Below, in pieces: positions 46,214-54,373 of a stretch of 64,000 bases of DNA (positions within the stretch are counted from its first letter, which is position 1; every line of letters begins with the position of its first letter). The position numbers and the translations under genes were made by a program. Where the stretch lies: contig CAWFZT010000004.1 of the NCBI GenBank assembly GCA_963820415.1, forward strand, positions 310,001 through 374,000, in the 5' to 3' direction. Source of the stretch: CAWFZT01 sp963820415. Its GTDB lineage: Bacteria > Chloroflexota > Anaerolineae > Anaerolineales > Anaerolineaceae. The notes beneath the pieces are model-generated. The model worked only from the letters and a program-made list of their open reading frames with translations, did not search any database and had not been told where the DNA came from.

Positions 46214-46588
46214 AATCCAAGGGGATACGGGCTTATAAAAATTAACGGTAAGCCTGTGCTGGCTCATCGGGTCGCCTAGGAGCTTGCCAATAACCGGCAG
46301 ATTCCCGAAGGCTTATGCGTCTGCCACACCTGCGACAATCCCCTTTGCATGAATCCGGCTCACCTCTTTCTCGGAATAGACGCAGACAACGCGGCGGATA
46401 AAGCAGCGAAGGGCAGGAGTATGAGCAGAGAGAAAAATCCCAACGCAAAGCTCACCTGGCAGGGAGTACGTGAGTTCCGGCGGCTTGCCGAGGAAAATCC
46501 ACAAATTATGCAAAGGGCGGGCGGAGAGTAATTCGGGGTGCATCCTCAAACTATTTGGAACGTCTTACACAACCGTAATTGGATTTAG
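46214..46588 (+). pseudogene. Decayed HNH homing-endonuclease-like gene
   Basis: In one frame the sequence reads GLIKINGKPVLAHRVA, stop (TAG at 46277-46279, where a Trp is expected), then ELANNRQIPEGLCVCHTCDN, PLCMNPAHLFLGIDADNAAD, KAAKGR, then LTWQGVREFRRLAEENPQIM, another stop (TAA 46529-46531), and FGVHPQTIWNVLHNRNWI. This is the HNH_3 / intron- and phage-type HNH endonuclease with its C-terminal DNA-binding helix-turn-helix. The His/Cys/Asn core is intact but two stops break it. It lies at the right end of island A. Confidence 0.8.
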
Positions 46589-46708
46589 TAGAGAGCGGTT
46601 GATTTTTCGTCACACTTGCGCGAACATCGCCACATTTTCATTACCTGCTATTCGGGCGGTTGCAATTCCCCTCCCTATCTTTATAATAAAATCTTACATA
46701 TAAGGGCA

Positions 46709-46763
46709 TTGAGAGTTAAATCAATTACCTATCATGAATCGGCTGGAAAGGCTTAACTCTCAA
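46709..46763. repeat. 11-bp perfect inverted repeat near att copy 2
   Basis: TTGAGAGTTAA (46709-46719) and TTAACTCTCAA (46753-46763), perfect inverted repeats 33 bp apart, 48 bp before att copy 2. It could be a hairpin, a terminator remnant or a small element end. No function is assigned. Confidence 0.5.
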
Positions 46764-46810
46764 GGCTAGATATGGGGGGCGTGATTGGCTTTAGCCCGCA
46801 CCTGTATCCA

Positions 46811-46854
46811 GTGAGCGCGGAGGGGCTCGAACCCTCAACCAATGGCTTAGAAGG
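46811..46854 (-). repeat. Attachment-site-like copy 2 of the tRNA-Lys 3' half
   Basis: 44 bp identical, except one base in the anticodon loop, to 52369-52412. As in copy 1 the tRNA 5' half is missing. The next ~100 bp (46855-46960) repeat the arm found after copy 1, including CATCCAATGGCCTG, TAGTCCATTGGAC and AGTACATTGGATGCTTT. From 46961 to the promoter at 47179 nothing else is recognised. Confidence 0.8.
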
Positions 46855-47178
46855 ACGAAATCCGAAACCTGCTACTTCCATCCAATGGCCTGTTCTTTTT
46901 GCCATAGTCCATTGGACATATAGATGGCCAAGTACATTGGATGCTTTATTAAGGGTCTGTGAACAATCACACGTCCAAAGGATTATTCTCACATTGGTGT
47001 GGGAAAAATCTTTTTAATTCCATTTTGATTGGAATCCTGTATCCGCAAAGACATGCTAACCTCCATTAATGATTGAGGCAGTATCCTTCACTTTTTGCCG
47101 TTCGACAATATCATTCAACCATGATCGGGAGGGTTCGCCAACAAGATCACGAACTGTGTCGTACCCAAATTAACATCA

Positions 47179-47218
47179 TTGTCACAATTGGGACATTATG
47201 CTATATTAGTCCAATTAT
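47179..47218 (+). promoter_or_regulatory. Promoter with overlapping palindrome before marR
   Basis: -35 TTGTCA (47179-47184) and -10 TATATT (47202-47207), 17 bp apart. An imperfect inverted repeat AATTGGGAC ... GTCCAATT (47187-47218) straddles the -10 box, the usual layout for MarR autorepression. The transcript would begin about 30 nt before marR. Confidence 0.65.
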
Positions 47219-47245
47219 CAACCAGGTTTAATATATGCCAGATAA

Positions 47246-47713
47246 ATGATGGAAATTCATTACCCGCCTTTTTTGAAGATGTTCTATTATATAAAATCCA
47301 TGAAAATCTCCGACCTTTTTTCGGAGGACATCTCATTTATGGAATATGTCATGCTTCAACTGATCACTGAAATGTCGAATGAAACAGGGAGTACGGAGGT
47401 TTGGGAGTCGGATGTCGTCAAACGCGTCGAGGTAACTCCGCAGGCAGTCTCAAAATTCATAAATCTTGCCGTCCGTAAAGGATATATCGAGCGTTTTGAA
47501 AATGCGAGCGACCGCCGGAGCACAGGAATCCGAATTACCGACCGTGGACGGGCAGTGCTAAGCAAAACAGAGGAGGATCTGACCGCCTTTCGCAAAAGTG
47601 TTTTCAAAGAATTCTCAGAAGAAGAATTAGCTACGATGCGTGGATTGATGAGCAAGCTTCAAATAGCTGTTCAGATAAATTATGAGAAACACAAAAAGAA
47701 ATCGCGTAATTAG
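47246..47713 (+). CDS. MarR-family transcriptional regulator
   Basis: A 155-residue winged-helix MarR protein. The recognition helix region is VVKRVEVTPQAVSKFINLAV and the wing RKGYIERFENASDRRSTGIR, with the family Asp-Arg-Arg. N- and C-terminal helices (about 20-45 and 115-150) form the dimer. The start is uncertain; a second Met (residue 19) is possible and neither has a clear ribosome-binding site. It probably controls the ABC exporter that follows 81 bp downstream, responding to the exported compound. Confidence 0.88.
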   Translation: MMEIHYPPFLKMFYYIKSMKISDLFSEDISFMEYVMLQLITEMSNETGSTEVWESDVVKRVEVTPQAVSKFINLAVRKGYIERFENASDRRSTGIRITDRGRAVLSKTEEDLTAFRKSVFKEFSEEELATMRGLMSKLQIAVQINYEKHKKKSRN

Positions 47714-47794
47714 TTCACGTTATAGGTAAAACTGACGATGATAGTAAACCAGATTGATAAATATAGTCAATCGATATAAAAGGATGAAGCGCAA

Positions 47795-49531
47795 ATGATA
47801 ATGGTATTTGAATACATGTCGGATTATATCGGCATGTTAGTGGGAGCCCTGGCGCTTTTGGTAATACAGGCTATTTGCGATCTTTCGCTGCCGAATTATA
47901 TGTCGGATATTGTGGATACTGGCGTGCTCGGGGGGAACGTCAATTATATTGTGCAAACCGGCATCAAGATGGTTCTTATCACCTTGCTTAGCGCTGCGTG
48001 TTCTATCGTTGTCGGGTATTTTGCGGCCAGGATTGCTGCAAATACCGCACGAGATATCAGAGCGGATATATTCAAAAGGGTCCTGACGTTTTCGAACCCT
48101 GAACTCGATAAATTTTCGCCGGCATCGCTGATCACCAGGACCACCAACGATATCACGCAGATCCAGTTGCTGATCGTCATGCTTGTGCGCATGCTATTTT
48201 ATGCGGCCATATTAGGCACCGGCGGTGCGATCAAAGCCATTTCGGAAAGCCGCACCTTATCCTGGAATATCGTAGGAGCGATTCTGGCGTTGGTGATTGT
48301 CATCTTCGTCCTCTTCACCCTTGTGATGCCAAAAATGCGGATGATGCAAACGCTTGTGGATAAAGTGAACCTCATCAGCCGCGAAAACCTGGAGGGTATG
48401 CTCGTTATCCGCGCATTTAATTCCCAGAAATTTGAAGAGGCCAGGTTCGACGCCGCAAACAGGACGCTTACGGAAAACAATCTTTTTATAAACCGCGCCA
48501 TGATGATCATGTTTCCGACCATGATGTTTATCATGAATGTTACGACCGTGCTGATCGTATGGGTCGGTGCACACCAAATCGCGGCCCTGCAGCTTGATAT
48601 CGGGAAGATGATGGCGTTTATGCAGTATGCCATGCAGATTATTATGTCGTTTCTGTTGCTTTCCGTCATGTTTATTTTGATTCCACGTGCGTCGGTAAGC
48701 GCAGGCAGAATCAAAGAGGTAATTGAGACGGGAACGGTGATTAAAGACAAGAAAAAGGCGGTCCGGCCAAGGGAGGATTTTGTACCGGATATTGAATATA
48801 AAAACGTGACCTTCTGCTATCCCGGAAGCGACCAGCCAGTGCTTAAGAATATCAGCTTTAAAGCGAAACACGGGGAAACGACCGCATTTATCGGCGTGAC
48901 GGGGAGCGGTAAATCGACCCTGGTGAACCTGTTGATCCGCTTTTACGATGTAACCGAGGGGCGCATCCTGGTGGACGGAGTCGATATACGCGATATGAAA
49001 CGCCGCGATCTGCGCAATAAAATTGGCTATATTCCTCAAAAAAGCATGCTGTTTTCCGGAACGGTCAAATCCAACCTGCTTTATGCGGATAGCAACTCTA
49101 CCTTTGAGAATTTGCAACGTGCGGCGCGTATAGCCCAGGCGGAGGAATTCGTTTCAACGATGTCTGAGGGTTACGACACGCACATCGCACAGGCCGGATC
49201 AAATTTATCGGGCGGGCAGAAACAGAGGCTGTCTATTGCGAGGGCTCTTGTCAAAAACGCGCCTATTTACATATTCGACGATACCTTCTCAGCCCTCGAC
49301 ATGAAAACCGACGCCGCCTTGCGCGAGGCCCTTCACCAGGAAACGGGCGGGAGTACATTGTTGATTGTCGCGCAACGCGTGGGCACCATCCTTTCTGCAG
49401 ACCAGATCATCGTGCTCGAAAACGGCGAAATTGTCGGACGTGGAACACACCGCCAGCTTCTTCGTAGCTGTGAAGTCTACCACGATATTGCCCTGTCGCA
49501 ACTTTCGGAGGATGAGCTTGAACAGGCCTAG
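47795..49531 (+). CDS. ABC exporter half-transporter 1
   Basis: A 578-residue ABC exporter subunit with an N-terminal six-helix domain (about 10-310; SDYIGMLVGALALLVIQAIC, ARIAANTARDIRADIFKRVL) and a C-terminal ATPase: Walker A GVTGSGKSTLV, signature LSGGQKQRLSIARALV, Walker B PIYIFDDTFSALDM. After Walker B the Glu is replaced by Asp (IFDDT), and the H-loop His by Gln (LLIVAQRV), so this is the degenerate-site subunit of a heterodimer. Such pairs are common in Firmicutes, suggesting transfer. It overlaps the partner gene by 20 bp. Confidence 0.92.
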   Translation: MIMVFEYMSDYIGMLVGALALLVIQAICDLSLPNYMSDIVDTGVLGGNVNYIVQTGIKMVLITLLSAACSIVVGYFAARIAANTARDIRADIFKRVLTFSNPELDKFSPASLITRTTNDITQIQLLIVMLVRMLFYAAILGTGGAIKAISESRTLSWNIVGAILALVIVIFVLFTLVMPKMRMMQTLVDKVNLISRENLEGMLVIRAFNSQKFEEARFDAANRTLTENNLFINRAMMIMFPTMMFIMNVTTVLIVWVGAHQIAALQLDIGKMMAFMQYAMQIIMSFLLLSVMFILIPRASVSAGRIKEVIETGTVIKDKKKAVRPREDFVPDIEYKNVTFCYPGSDQPVLKNISFKAKHGETTAFIGVTGSGKSTLVNLLIRFYDVTEGRILVDGVDIRDMKRRDLRNKIGYIPQKSMLFSGTVKSNLLYADSNSTFENLQRAARIAQAEEFVSTMSEGYDTHIAQAGSNLSGGQKQRLSIARALVKNAPIYIFDDTFSALDMKTDAALREALHQETGGSTLLIVAQRVGTILSADQIIVLENGEIVGRGTHRQLLRSCEVYHDIALSQLSEDELEQA

Positions 49532-51350
49532 GTTCAGCAATTTTAACGCGCCGGGCGCAAAGGCAAAGGATGCGCGAAAAACGCTGATAACCCTCCTGCA
49601 CTACCTGGAGCCCTATCGAGTGAAAATCATCGTTGTGATGGTTTTTGCCGCCTTATCGTCCATTTTCTCCATTGTGGGCCCGAAGCTGCTGGGCAAGGTG
49701 ACCACCAAGCTCGCCGAAGGGCTGATCGCCTACTATTTTCGGACAGGGCTGTACATGGATTTTGCCTATATGGGCAGGCTTATCTTGCTCCTGGTGATCC
49801 TGTATTTTATCTCCATGGCGTTTTCCTACATTCAAAGTTTCATTATGTCCGGCGTTTCCATGCAGGTCACCTACAATCTGCGCAAGGCAATCGATCAGAA
49901 AATCAGCCGCCTGCCACTAAAGTTTTACGATACGGTCACACACGGCGAGGTCCTTTCGAGGATTACGAATGATGTCGACCTGATCAGCCAGTCGCTGAAC
50001 CAAAGCATTTCTCAGCTCATTACCTCAGTTGCCACCGTCATCGGTGTCCTTGGTGATGATGTTGAGCATCAATGTGCTGATGACCGTGGCGTCGGTTCTT
50101 ATGGTATCGATGTCGTTCGGATTCATCGGCGCGATCCTCAAGACATCTCAGAAATTTTTCAGGTCGCAGCAAGAGTCGCTCGGCATAATGAGCGGGCATG
50201 TGGAAGAGATGTATGGCGGACACGCAATTGTCCAGGCCTTTAACCGGCAAGATGATTCCATCGGACGCTTCAACTTGTTCAACGAAAAGCTTTGTGATAG
50301 CGCATGGAAGTCGCAGTTTTTTACAAGCATCATGCAGCCGATGATGCAGTTTGTTGGCAACCTCGGCTTCGTCGTCGTTTGCATTCTGGGTGGTTATCTG
50401 GCGGTGAAAAAGGTTATTGAAATCGGCGATATCCAATCATTCATCCAGTATATGAGAAATTTCACTGCACCGATCGCGCAGCTTGCGTCAATTTCCAATA
50501 CACTACAGCAGACCATCGCCGCATCGGAACGCGTGTTCGAATTTCTCGATGAACCGGAAGAGAGCCCGGACCGCAGTCTCGTGCGTCTGCAAGGGAGGTA
50601 ATGGGTGACGTGTCTTTTGAACATATGGCTTTCGGTTATGATGCCGATAAGCCAATTATTCATGACTTTTCCGCCTCCGTGCAACAAGGGGAAAAGGTGG
50701 CAATTGTCGGTCCAACCGGCGCGGGAAAATCGACGATTGTAAAACTTTTAATGCGTTTTTATAATATCAATAGCGGCGATATCAAGATAGATGGGCATAG
50801 CATATACGAATATTCCAGAAACGATTTGCGCTCCATATTCGGCATGGTCTTGCAGGATACGTGGCTGTATAACGCTTCCATTCTCAATAACATCCGTTAC
50901 GGGACTTTTGGCGCGACACGGAAGCAGGTCGTTGCCGCAGCGAAGGCCGCCCATTGCGACGAATTCATCCGGACGCTGCCACAGGGATACGATACCATCC
51001 TGAACGAAGAGTCGGACAATATCTCACAAGGGCAAAAACAATTATTGACCATTGCCCGCGTTATCCTTGCCGATCCGAAAATCCTGATCCTCGATGAGGC
51101 GACAAGCTCCATCGACACGCGTACGGAAATACTGATTCAGAAAGCAATGGATGCGCTCATGAAAGGAAGGACAAGTTTTGTTATTGCACACAGGCTTTCG
51201 ACGATTAAAAATGCCGATCTCATCCTCGTATTGTATAACGGGGACATTATAGAACAGGGGAATCACGCGGAACTGCTTGCGGCAGGCGGATTTTACGCCG
51301 AAATGTACAACACTCAATTCAGTAGAAGGGTGATAGAACATGGCAACTAA
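49512..51350 (+). pseudogene. ABC exporter half-transporter 2, two frameshifts
   Basis: The partner subunit, about 612 residues if repaired, in three consecutive frames: 49512 to about 50050 (MSLNRPRFSNFNAPGAKAKD, LRKAIDQKISRLPLKFYDTV), about 50050 to 50595 (VMMLSINVLMTVASVLMVSM, GHVEEMYGGHAIVQAFNRQD) and 50601 to 51350 (Walker A GPTGAGKSTIV, signature ISQGQKQLLTIARVIL, Walker B ILILDEATSSIDT, H-loop FVIAHRLST). The catalytic Glu and His are present here, complementing the degenerate partner. Break points are near 50044-50054 and 50592-50600, the latter in G-rich sequence. Each segment is conserved, so assembly indels are likely. Confidence 0.85.
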
Positions 51351-52029
51351 TAAAGAAACGGGCGAATACGAAGAGGATTTTACGCCCAAAACGGCAAAAC
51401 GGAAGATCAGTAAAACGATGGTCATCGTTGCTGCGATTGTGATCTTGCTTGCCGGCTTAGGTATCGCAGGATACTTTATTTACGAGGGGACTTACTATTA
51501 CCAGACGGATAACGCCAAGGTGGACACGGCTATTTACCAGCTTACCGCAAACGCAAATGGAAAACTGATAAATATGTACGTCTCTCAAGGTGAAGAGGTA
51601 AAAGCGGGACAGGTGCTTGCGCGGGTGGAAAACGGCCCTTTCATAGTATCACCCATCGACGGCACGGTGATTGATGTCAAAATGCAAGAAGGAGACTATG
51701 CTATCGCATCGGATGTCGTAATGGTTGTAGCAAAGACGTCGGATATGTATATTACGGCGAATGTGGAAGAAACGAATATTTTAAAAATACATGAGGGGCA
51801 AAGCGTGTCGGTTTCACTGGATGCGTATGGTAGGAGTTTTGACGGTTATGTAGAAGATGTCAATACTGTAACCTCGACAGAACTCACCGGTTCAGCAACC
51901 AGCTTTACAACCTCCGGTACGTATACCAAGGTAACCCAGTTGATCCCTGTCAAGATCAAGCTGCTCGACAACGTGGATCTTACAGATATCATTGGCACGA
52001 ACGCAACGGTAAAAATCAGAATCAAGTAA
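51340..52029 (+). CDS. HlyD-type efflux adaptor
   Basis: A 229-residue membrane-fusion-type protein. A basic N terminus, one transmembrane anchor (about 27-47; TMVIVAAIVILLAGLGIAGY), then QTDNAKVDTAIYQLTANANG and a short lipoyl/biotin-like domain (MYVSQGEEVKAGQVLARVEN; SPIDGTVIDVKMQEGDYAIA) and a beta-barrel (VEETNILKIHEGQSVSVSLD). It lacks the long coiled-coil hairpin of HlyD/EmrA, so it is a minimal adaptor for a single-membrane cell. It overlaps the exporter gene by 11 bp. Confidence 0.88.
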   Translation: MATNKETGEYEEDFTPKTAKRKISKTMVIVAAIVILLAGLGIAGYFIYEGTYYYQTDNAKVDTAIYQLTANANGKLINMYVSQGEEVKAGQVLARVENGPFIVSPIDGTVIDVKMQEGDYAIASDVVMVVAKTSDMYITANVEETNILKIHEGQSVSVSLDAYGRSFDGYVEDVNTVTSTELTGSATSFTTSGTYTKVTQLIPVKIKLLDNVDLTDIIGTNATVKIRIK

Positions 52030-52056
52030 GACCGAATAGGGACTTATGCTAAGTAG

Positions 52057-52254
52057 TTGGTCGAATGTACTTTAGGGCATGCCAAAGCCCGAGATTACCA
52101 CCTCACAGAACAGGAACTTGCGGAAGTCGAAACTGCAATTCATCGGGACAAACGTCCAGAAGTTCGACAACGATGTACGGTCATTCGCCTCCTTCATATG
52201 GGACATAAACCTGAGCAGATAGCCGAAATGCAGGCTGTCAGCAAACCGATTTGA
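52057..52254 (+). pseudogene. IS630-family transposase N-terminal fragment
   Basis: A 65-codon fragment with YHLTEQELAEVETAIHRDKR, PEVRQRCTVIRLLHMGHKPE and QIAEMQAVSKPI, matching the helix-turn-helix region at the N terminus of IS630/Tc1-mariner transposases. The DDE catalytic domain is absent. No terminal repeats were recognised. It lies between the adaptor and tRNA-Lys. Confidence 0.6.
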
Positions 52255-52293
52255 AAAAACCTAAAAAGGAATCATTGTGAGCGTTAAAACACA

Positions 52294-52318
52294 AAAACTT
52301 GCTTGAAAAGCAAGTTTT
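52294..52318 (-). terminator. Terminator of tRNA-Lys
   Basis: A perfect 11-bp stem AAAACTTGCTT / AAGCAAGTTTT with a 3-nt loop. Read on the minus strand it is followed by a T-rich run (TTTTTGTGTTTT), so it terminates transcription of tRNA-Lys, 51 bp past the gene's 3' end. Confidence 0.7.
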
Positions 52319-52369
52319 GGTGAAAAAAGCTTGTTTTATCCCCCTAACTGAGGGAGAACAGGTAAATTG

Positions 52370-52441
52370 TGAGCGCGGAGGGGCTCGAACCCTCAACCAA
52401 TGGCTTAAAAGGCCACTGCTCTACCATTGAGCTACGCGCCC
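52370..52441 (-). tRNA. tRNA-Lys (UUU)
   Basis: Full cloverleaf on the minus strand: acceptor GGGCGCG/CGCGCTC (one G-U), D arm GCTC/GAGC, anticodon stem GTGGC/GCCAT with loop CTTTTAA (anticodon TTT), T arm GAGGG/CCCTC with TTCGAGC loop, discriminator A. No encoded CCA. Its 3' half is duplicated at 46811 and 32144, making it the insertion target of the two islands. Confidence 0.95.
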
Positions 52442-52459
52442 GGAGCCTGAAGCGCAGGA

Positions 52460-52488
52460 ATTTTATCATGGCCTTGAGTATGCGTCAA
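52460..52488 (-). promoter_or_regulatory. Promoter of tRNA-Lys
   Basis: On the minus strand: -35 TTGACG (52488-52483) and -10 TAAAAT (52465-52460), spacing 17 bp, about 18 bp before the mature 5' end. Confidence 0.7.
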
Positions 52489-52569
52489 TCAAAAAACCTT
52501 TATCAAAAATCCCGTACACTATCAGGATTATTTTTTCCCTGGAAAGATTAAATTTTTTTGTAGATAGGG

Positions 52570-52598
52570 TTGACGATTTTTTAGAAAACTGCTATACT
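52570..52598 (+). promoter_or_regulatory. Promoter of the tRNA-Gly / tRNA-Cys unit
   Basis: -35 TTGACG (52570-52575) and -10 TATACT (52593-52598), spacing 17 bp, ending 29 bp before tRNA-Gly. Confidence 0.8.
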
Positions 52599-52627
52599 CT
52601 TGCTCACCAAGTTGGGAAGTAAGAGAT

Positions 52628-52700
52628 GCGGGCTTAGTTCAGTTGGTAGAACACCTCCTTGCCAAGGAGAAGGTCGTGGGTTCGAGTCCCATAGCCCGCT
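52628..52700 (+). tRNA. tRNA-Gly (GCC)
   Basis: Acceptor GCGGGCT/AGCCCGC, D arm GTTC/GAAC, anticodon stem CCTCC/GGAGA with loop TTGCCAA (anticodon GCC), T arm GTGGG/CCCAT with TTCGAGT, discriminator T. First gene of a two-tRNA transcript. Confidence 0.95.
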
Positions 52701-52727
52701 CTGTGATTTAAGAGATCATTTCATCCT

Positions 52728-52798
52728 GGCGACGTGGCCAAGTGGCAAGGCAAGGGTCTGCAAAACCCTCATCAGGGGTCCAAATCCCCTCGTCGCCT
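52728..52798 (+). tRNA. tRNA-Cys (GCA)
   Basis: Acceptor GGCGACG/CGTCGCC, anticodon stem AGGGT/ACCCT with loop CTGCAAA (anticodon GCA), T arm AGGGG/CCCCT with TCCAAAT loop, discriminator T. It follows tRNA-Gly by 27 bp. Confidence 0.95.
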
Positions 52799-52805
52799 CT
52801 TTATT

Positions 52806-52835
52806 AACGAGCCTGTAAAGGCTCGTTTCTTTTTC
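52806..52835 (+). terminator. Rho-independent terminator of the tRNA-Gly/Cys unit
   Basis: Stem AACGAGCC / GGCTCGTT with loop TGTAAA, followed by TCTTTTTCTT. Starts 8 bp after tRNA-Cys. Confidence 0.85.
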
Positions 52836-52857
52836 TTCAATCTCAAGAAGACCCGAT

Positions 52858-54373
52858 TTATTTTTGTGGGGTCAGCGTGGGTGAGTAATTGATCAATTGT
52901 GGGATTGTATCATCCACTTGTTGCAGAATGGTCGTTACCGGGATCGGGGTAGGCGGCTGGTGGAATATTTGCCAGCCTGCGTCTTGCAGCACTGCGCTGG
53001 CGATTGTCCACGAAGGAATGTTTGGAGCCGGACTGGCCAGGGGAATCATATTTACCGCCGCTTGCCATTGCGGGTTAGAAAAACTGTAAACCTTGAGCAA
53101 CTCCGCAGAGGAAAGATTGACCGGCAGCAAGCCGGTTGATTCGACCAGTTTTACCTGGTTGCGGGGCAGCGCCAGCCAGCGGATGAATAACCAGGCGGCT
53201 AATTGTTGCCTGGGATTGCTGTGAAAGATGGCGTAGGAAGGCCCGTTTACGATGAAGACCGGCGTGCTATTATCTGACGGATAGGGGATCACCGTCCACT
53301 GGTCTTTGCTCTTCAAGTATTCCTGCAACCTGGCTTGAAATGGGATATCTGAAACTGAACCGGAATAGAACAGAGCCATTCGGTTAGTGAAATATGCATA
53401 GGAATTTGGAAGCCGCCGTGGCCAGATACAGGTCTTCTGAAACATATCCAGCAGAAAGTTGATTGAATCCTGGACTGGAGTCGAGTTGAACGAATAAGGT
53501 TTGGAATCATCCGCCGGTACGGGCTGTCCGCCGAACACCTGCATCCAGCTCAAGAGGGCTAATGGAGTGGTTTCGATAACCCATCCCCCCGTGCCAATCT
53601 TATCGATCCGCTGGGTGCGCACATTGGCCTGAAGGGCGGCGCAGGATTGCGCCTTGAACTGTTCGGGAGAGGCGGGGGGTGCGGAAAAACCCATTTCTGA
53701 GGCCCAGGTCAGATTATAGAACAGTACCTGGCCGTCACGCAGGGCGGGGATTGCCAGTTGATCACCATTCAAAACGATCCTGCTCCAGAAATAACAGTAC
53801 AATATCGCTGATTTCCTGAGGCTGCATACCCCACTGTGGGCTGTGGAGGTAATCGTTAAGGGGGGTAATTGCCTGGGCAGCCGATTGCCAACTGGTCAAT
53901 TGATCGATCGGTGCAGCCACCACATCGGCAAGCTGGCCGCCCACCAGGTTGGACTTAACTTCTTCATTCAACATTAAGCTGCTGCCGGCAGCGCTTGCCT
54001 TAACCTGGATGCCCCACACGTTGGCCTGGTTGAATTCATTAACAATAGAGTCCACCTGGGCGGCTGTATCTCCTGACCAGGGATGCCAGAACTCTATCTG
54101 CACCCCTTTTAGATCTTCTGGCTGGACTTGAAGCGCCGAAGGGACAGTTGCCGTAGGGGTCGGTGTGAAAGTCTTTGTAGTGGAATGAGTGGGCGATTGT
54201 TTAGGTTGTGAGGTGGAAAGGGGCAGGGAGGTTACCGCAACCTGCGTATTCCCCGGAGTTGGTACCGGTTGGCAGGCAGAAAAAAAAGCTCCCATGATGG
54301 CGACGGGAAGCAGCCATTTGACCAGGAACCCGGGAGTTAATCGACGTTTTTTTTCAATGACCAGGTTCATCAT
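52858..54373 (-). pseudogene. Family 1 solute-binding lipoprotein, frameshifted
   Basis: About 505 residues if repaired. The N-terminal part (54373 to about 53800) has a signal with lipobox (MGAFFSACQ), a Thr/Ser/Pro-rich linker and the start of a sugar-type binding domain (IEFWHPWSGDTAAQVDSIVN). The remainder is in another frame: WSRIVLNGDQLAIPALRDGQ, WVIETTPLALLSWMQVFGGQ, AAWLFIRWLALPRNQVKLVE. The break lies near 53790-53805. No permease is adjacent. It overlaps the metalloprotease-like gene by 4 bp, so it belongs to the tpiA operon. Confidence 0.82.

Larger units (their letters stand above)
32144..46811. mobile_element. Genomic island A at tRNA-Lys
   Basis: About 14.7 kb bounded by two 44-bp copies of the 3' half of tRNA-Lys (32144-32187 and 46811-46854). 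Base composition and coding style are mosaic: the two-component genes at 32.8-36.1 kb are visibly AT-rich, the glycosidase genes at 42.4-45.7 kb GC-rich. Cargo: hybrid histidine kinase, response regulator, sugar ABC importer, ADP-ribosylglycohydrolase-like, Nif3-like, six-hairpin glycosidase, GH172, and decayed GNAT and HNH genes at its right end. No integrase, relaxase or phage structural gene is visible. It is an island by flanking repeats; the mechanism is inferred. Confidence 0.65.
46811..52412. mobile_element. Genomic island B at tRNA-Lys
   Basis: About 5.6 kb between att copy 2 and the intact tRNA-Lys gene, whose 3' half is the third copy. Cargo: a MarR regulator, two ABC exporter half-transporters, an HlyD adaptor, and an IS630-type transposase scrap. 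It lies next to the intact tRNA, so it is probably the younger of two serial insertions. No integrase is visible, so it would depend on one elsewhere. Confidence 0.65.

Noticed and set aside
45767..46588. TAG read as an amino acid (stop-codon recoding), because two remnants have TAG at Trp positions
   Set aside because: TAG ends many intact genes here (for example the ALDH and the 2-hydroxyacid dehydrogenase), and the two remnants also have a frameshift or a TAA. Ordinary decay explains them.
48257..49117. A 286-codon open frame antisense to the first exporter gene
   Set aside because: It is rich in His/Arg/Gln without any domain pattern, and the plus-strand ABC exporter in the same place is unmistakable.
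32188..52369. An integrase or phage structural module inside the islands
   Set aside because: I looked through all longer frames on both strands and saw no tyrosine or serine recombinase, relaxase, portal, terminase or capsid pattern. Only HNH and IS630 scraps are present.
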